A stretch of DNA of 64,000 nucleotides, from contig NZ_JBHRSK010000015.1 of assembly GCF_042643245.1 (NCBI RefSeq), forward strand, positions 1 through 64,000, in the 5' to 3' direction. Shown here piece after piece: positions 61,320-64,000 of the stretch (position 1 is its first letter; the number at the start of each line of letters is the position of its first letter). The translations under genes and the position numbers were made by a program. Under the pieces are notes generated by a model. The model had not been told where the DNA came from. It saw only the letters and a list, made by a program, of their open reading frames with translations, and ran no database searches. Origin of the DNA: Acidimangrovimonas pyrenivorans (lineage in GTDB: Bacteria; Pseudomonadota; Alphaproteobacteria; Rhodobacterales; Rhodobacteraceae).

Positions 61320-62189
61320 ATGGCGATGAAGATCGGCGTGATCGGCGGCTCGGGCATCTACGACATCCCGGGGCTGGAAGAGGCCCGCTGGCAGGCGGTC
61401 GAGACGCCCTGGGGGGCGCCCTCGGACGAGGTGCTGACCGGGCGGCTCGACGGGATCGAGATGGTCTTCCTGCCGCGCCACGGCCGCGGCCACGTCCACA
61501 GCCCGACCGCCGTGCCCTACCGCGCCAATATCGACGCGCTCAAGCGGCTGGGCGTGACCGACGTGATCTCGGTCTCGGCCTGCGGCTCGTTCCGCGAGGA
61601 GATGGCGCCGGGCGATTTCGTCGTCGTCGACCAGTTCATCGACCGCACCTTCGCCCGCGAGAAGAGCTTTTTCGGCACCGGCGGCGTCGCCCATGTCAGC
61701 GTCGCCCACCCGACCTGCGCCCGGCTGTCGGCGGCCTGCGTCTCGGCGGCGCTGGATGCCGGCATCACCGTCCATGACGGCGGCACCTACCTGGCGATGG
61801 AGGGGCCGCAATTCTCGACCCTGGCCGAAAGCCGGATGTATCGCGCCTGGGGCGCCGATGTCATCGGCATGACCAACATGCCGGAGGCCAAGCTCGCCCG
61901 CGAGGCCGAGCTTTGCTATGCCAGCGTGGCGATGGTGACCGATTACGACTGCTGGCACCCGGAGCACGACAATGTCGATGTCGCCGCGGTGATCGCGACC
62001 CTGACCGGCAATGCCGAGAAGGCGCGCAACCTCGTCGGCCGCCTGCCCGGCCTCCTCGGCAGCGCGCGCGCGGCCTGCCCGCATGGCTGCGACCACGCGC
62101 TGGAGCATGCCATGATTACCGCGCCGGACAAGCGCGACCCGGCGCTGCTGGCCCGGCTGGACGCCGTCGCCGGCCGGGTGCTGGGCTAG
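61320..62189 (+). CDS. mtnP: S-methyl-5'-thioadenosine phosphorylase
   Basis: A 289-residue phosphorylase of the trimeric PNP/MTAP family. IGVIGGSGIYDIPG (4-17), PRHGRGHVHSPTAVPYRANI near 55-75, VSACGSFREEMAPGDFV near 92, and MTNMPEAKLAREAELCYA near 185 are the phosphate and substrate motifs. It cleaves methylthioadenosine, a by-product of polyamine synthesis, to adenine and methylthioribose-1-phosphate. GGAGG lies six bases upstream of the ATG at 61320. Adenine formed here is salvaged by apt, encoded next. Confidence 0.93.
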   Translation: MAMKIGVIGGSGIYDIPGLEEARWQAVETPWGAPSDEVLTGRLDGIEMVFLPRHGRGHVHSPTAVPYRANIDALKRLGVTDVISVSACGSFREEMAPGDFVVVDQFIDRTFAREKSFFGTGGVAHVSVAHPTCARLSAACVSAALDAGITVHDGGTYLAMEGPQFSTLAESRMYRAWGADVIGMTNMPEAKLAREAELCYASVAMVTDYDCWHPEHDNVDVAAVIATLTGNAEKARNLVGRLPGLLGSARAACPHGCDHALEHAMITAPDKRDPALLARLDAVAGRVLG

Positions 62190-62195
62190 GCGCTC

Positions 62196-62217
62196 GCGGG
62201 CCGCTCCGCCGGCCCGC
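62196..62217 (+). terminator. Hairpin after mtnP
   Basis: GCGGGCCG at 62196-62203 pairs with CGGCCCGC at 62210-62217 around CTCCGC, six bases after the stop, without a T tract. It may limit read-through into apt. Confidence 0.45.
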
Positions 62218-62292
62218 TGACCGCTTGTCGCCCTTTCCCGGCGCATGCTATCGCAGGCGCGATCACCGACTTCCCTTCGAGAGGCCACCGGA

Positions 62293-62826
62293 ATGGCAAA
62301 GACCGTCAAGGACTACATCCGCACCATCGTCGACTTCCCCCACGAGGGGATCCTGTTCCGCGACGTGACCACGCTGTTTGCCGATCCGCGCGGTTTCCGG
62401 ATGGCGATCGACCAGCTGCTGCACCCCTATGCCGGCGAGCCGATCGACAAGGTGGTCGGCCTCGAGGCGCGCGGCTTCATCCTCGGCGGCGCCATCGCCC
62501 ACCAGCTGACGCTGGGCTTCGTGCCGATCCGCAAGAAGGGCAAACTGCCGGGCACGACGATCGCGCAGGACTACCAGCTGGAATATGGCGAGGCGATCGT
62601 CGAGATCCATGACGACGCGCTGAAGCCGGGCGAGAAGGTGCTGCTGGTCGACGACCTGCTGGCCACCGGCGGCACCGCCGAGGCCGGGATCAAGCTGATC
62701 GAGCGGCTGGGCGCCGAAGTCGTCGGCTGCGCCTTCATCGTCGACCTGCCCGAGCTGGGCGGCCGCAAGAAGCTCGAGGCGATGGGCATGGACGTGCACG
62801 TGCTGTGCGAGTTCGAGGGGCTCTGA
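62293..62826 (+). CDS. apt: Adenine phosphoribosyltransferase
   Basis: A 177-residue phosphoribosyltransferase. The PRPP loop is LLVDDLLATGGTAEAG (residues about 117-132), with GLEARGFILGGAIAHQL near 57. It joins adenine to PRPP to give AMP. The ATG at 62293 yields the typical N-terminus MAKTVKDYIRTIVDFPHEG and has GAGAGGCCACCGGA upstream. The pair mtnP-apt forms a compact methylthioadenosine salvage unit. Confidence 0.94.
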   Translation: MAKTVKDYIRTIVDFPHEGILFRDVTTLFADPRGFRMAIDQLLHPYAGEPIDKVVGLEARGFILGGAIAHQLTLGFVPIRKKGKLPGTTIAQDYQLEYGEAIVEIHDDALKPGEKVLLVDDLLATGGTAEAGIKLIERLGAEVVGCAFIVDLPELGGRKKLEAMGMDVHVLCEFEGL

Positions 62827-62842
62827 GCAGCCCGGCAGCATG

Positions 62843-62890
62843 GCCGGGGGCGCTGCCCCCGGACCCCCGGGATATTTGCGTGAAGATGAA
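62843..62890. repeat. Dispersed 3'-end repeat, copy E
   Basis: The hairpin CCGGGGGC-GCT-GCCCCCGG, then ACCCCCGG and GATATTTGCGTGAAGATGAA, differs from copy A at only two or so positions over 48 bases. It lies 16 bases after the apt stop and 20 bases before the 3' end of the convergent FAD oxidase gene. Confidence 0.85.
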
Positions 62891-62910
62891 CGGGAAGGAA
62901 CGTCTTCCTT

Positions 62911-64000
62911 CTACGCGCGCAGCACCGCGCCCGGGTTCATGATGCCGTTGGGGTCGAGCGCGGCCTTGATGGCGCGCATCACCGCCAGCTTGGCGGGATC
63001 GCCGTAGCGTTCCAGGTCGGGCACCTTGAGCCGGCCGATGCCGTGCTCGGCGCTGACCGAGCCGTCGTAGCGGTCGACGAGGTCATGAACCAGCCGCTTC
63101 ACCGGCTCGCGCAGGGCCTCGTAATCGGCGCGGTCGCGGCCCGGCGCCGGGAAGGCGTTGTAATGCAGGTTGCCGTCGCCGAGATGGCCGAAGCAGTTGA
63201 TCCGGATTTCGCCCAGCCGGGCCAGCGCGGCGCCGGCCTCGGCGATGAAGTCGGGGATCGCCCCCAGCGGCAGAGAGATGTCGTGCGACGAGATCGCGCC
63301 GATCTTGCGGTTGGCCTCGGGGATGGTCTCGCGCAGGGTCCAGAATTCGGCCCGCTGGGCCTCGTTCTGGGCGATCACGCCGTCATGGACCAGCCCGGCC
63401 TCGGCACCTGCGGCGAAGAGCTCCTCCAGCGCCGCCTGCGGGTCGAGGCCGCGTGGCAGGCCGAGATCGACCAGCACCATCCAGTCGGGCGGCGTCGCGA
63501 AGGGCTGGCGCAGCTCGGGCATCGTTTCGGCCAGGAAGTCGAGCCCCTGGCGGGCGATCAGCTCGAAGCCCGAGACCCCCTCGCCCAGCCGCGCCCGGGC
63601 CATCGCCAGCAGCGTGAGCGCGGCGGCGGGGCTTTCGACCACCATCAGCGCCGCGCCCTCGGCGGCCGGGATCGGCGACAGCTTGAGGCTGGCGGCGGTG
63701 ATGACGCCCAGCGAGCCCTCGGAGCCGATCAGCAGGTCCTTGAGATCGTAGCCGGTATTGTCCTTGCGCAGCCGCTTGAGCCCGCGCAGCACCGAGCCGT
63801 CGGCCAGCACCGCCTCGACCCCGAGGCAGAGCTCGCGCGCGTTGCCGTAGCGCAGCACGTTGACGCCGCCGGCATTGGTGGCGAGGTTGCCGCCGATCCG
63901 GCAGCTGCCCTGGCTGGCCAGAGTCAGCGGGAACAGCCGGTCCCGCGCCCGGGCGGCGGCGTGGATGTCCTCCAGCACCGCGCCGGCCTGGGCGATCAGC
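62911..64000 (-). CDS. GlcD-like FAD-linked oxidase, 5' end outside the window
   Basis: The last 363 codons of an FAD-binding oxidase of the GlcD/D-lactate dehydrogenase/D-2-hydroxyglutarate dehydrogenase group. The frame is open to base 64000 and reads through AQAGAVLEDIH, so the first roughly 100 residues, with the start of the PCMH FAD domain, are missing. Visible parts: RIGGNLATNAGGVNVLRYGN, GSEGSLGVITAASLKL, and a C-terminal NCFGHLGDGNLHYN and SAEHGIGRLK typical of the FAD-linked oxidase C domain. It oxidises a 2-hydroxyacid. It is convergent with apt across repeat copy E. Confidence 0.9.
   Translation of the reverse strand, partial: LIAQAGAVLEDIHAAARARDRLFPLTLASQGSCRIGGNLATNAGGVNVLRYGNARELCLGVEAVLADGSVLRGLKRLRKDNTGYDLKDLLIGSEGSLGVITAASLKLSPIPAAEGAALMVVESPAAALTLLAMARARLGEGVSGFELIARQGLDFLAETMPELRQPFATPPDWMVLVDLGLPRGLDPQAALEELFAAGAEAGLVHDGVIAQNEAQRAEFWTLRETIPEANRKIGAISSHDISLPLGAIPDFIAEAGAALARLGEIRINCFGHLGDGNLHYNAFPAPGRDRADYEALREPVKRLVHDLVDRYDGSVSAEHGIGRLKVPDLERYGDPAKLAVMRAIKAALDPNGIMNPGAVLRA

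Overview
This 64 kb window is GC-rich chromosomal DNA from an alphaproteobacterium, most likely of the order Rhodobacterales (Rhodobacter/Paracoccus-like). This follows from the gene families and gene order: lipB, a c550-type cytochrome and ctaD in a row, a RlpA-like lipoprotein gene ahead of dacA-tmk-holB-tatD, Aer-like PAS and CtrA signals, and a recurring 3'-end repeat of the form (GC hairpin)-GATATTTNNGTGAAGATGAA. I see no rRNA, phage, insertion sequence, CRISPR array or plasmid function. Two tRNA genes are present, tRNA-Ser(TGA) and tRNA-Leu(GAG), both on the minus strand.

Layout. 1-752: an incomplete YdcF/ElyC-like gene. 1078-6720: a minus-strand operon with an arginase-family ureohydrolase, a polyamine-type (Pot) ABC importer and a C-N hydrolase; a divergent LysR gene (6848) follows a perfect 10+10 bp dyad. 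7880-9055: an MFS transporter. 9223-9372: an orphan 49-codon gene. 9812-12250: an M20 amidohydrolase and a DadA-like FAD oxidoreductase. 12244-21964: a ten-gene minus-strand operon with a second Pot-type importer followed by a class III aminotransferase, an SSAT-like N-acetyltransferase, CoA-transferase A and B, an M20 deacylase and a thiolase, with a divergent LysR gene at 22042. 23-29 kb: a sterol-desaturase-like hydroxylase, an Aer-like PAS protein, an SDR, an NAD-dependent epimerase/dehydratase and a hydroxypyruvate/2-oxo-tetronate isomerase-like protein. 29.4-36 kb: cell wall and housekeeping genes (RlpA/SPOR lipoprotein, dacA-like, tmk, holB, TatD, MBL hydrolase) and an AEC transporter. 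36-40.6 kb: a third Pot-type importer. 41-47.5 kb: a peptidoglycan-binding-like protein, lipB, cytochrome c, ctaD, a DUF2244 protein, a PEBP-like protein and a YqeY protein. 47.7-64 kb: carA, a processive GT2 glycosyltransferase, an SDR with an AsnC-like partner, a RecD-like helicase, lysC, ptsP, EcsC, a GNAT enzyme, a flavin reductase, a SulP transporter, mtnP, apt and the end of a GlcD-like FAD oxidase.

The most notable system is the 12.2-22 kb operon. Its enzyme set (aminotransferase, N-acetyltransferase, two-subunit CoA-transferase, ArgE/DapE-type deacylase) is the set of the Bacillus subtilis yodT-yodS-yodR-yodQ-yodP genes and of the aerobic beta-lysine route. Here lysine 2,3-aminomutase is absent from the operon, and an ABC importer and a thiolase are present. 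I infer import and catabolism of a beta-lysine-like diamino acid or an acylated derivative. The first operon looks like uptake and hydrolysis of a guanidino compound.

Regulatory signals read from the sequence include two TTAA-N7-TTAA CtrA boxes (before the PAS gene and before the glycosyltransferase gene), an FNR-type site before ctaD, LysR-type dyads in both divergent promoters, and strong GC hairpins directly 3' of each of the three solute-binding-protein genes.
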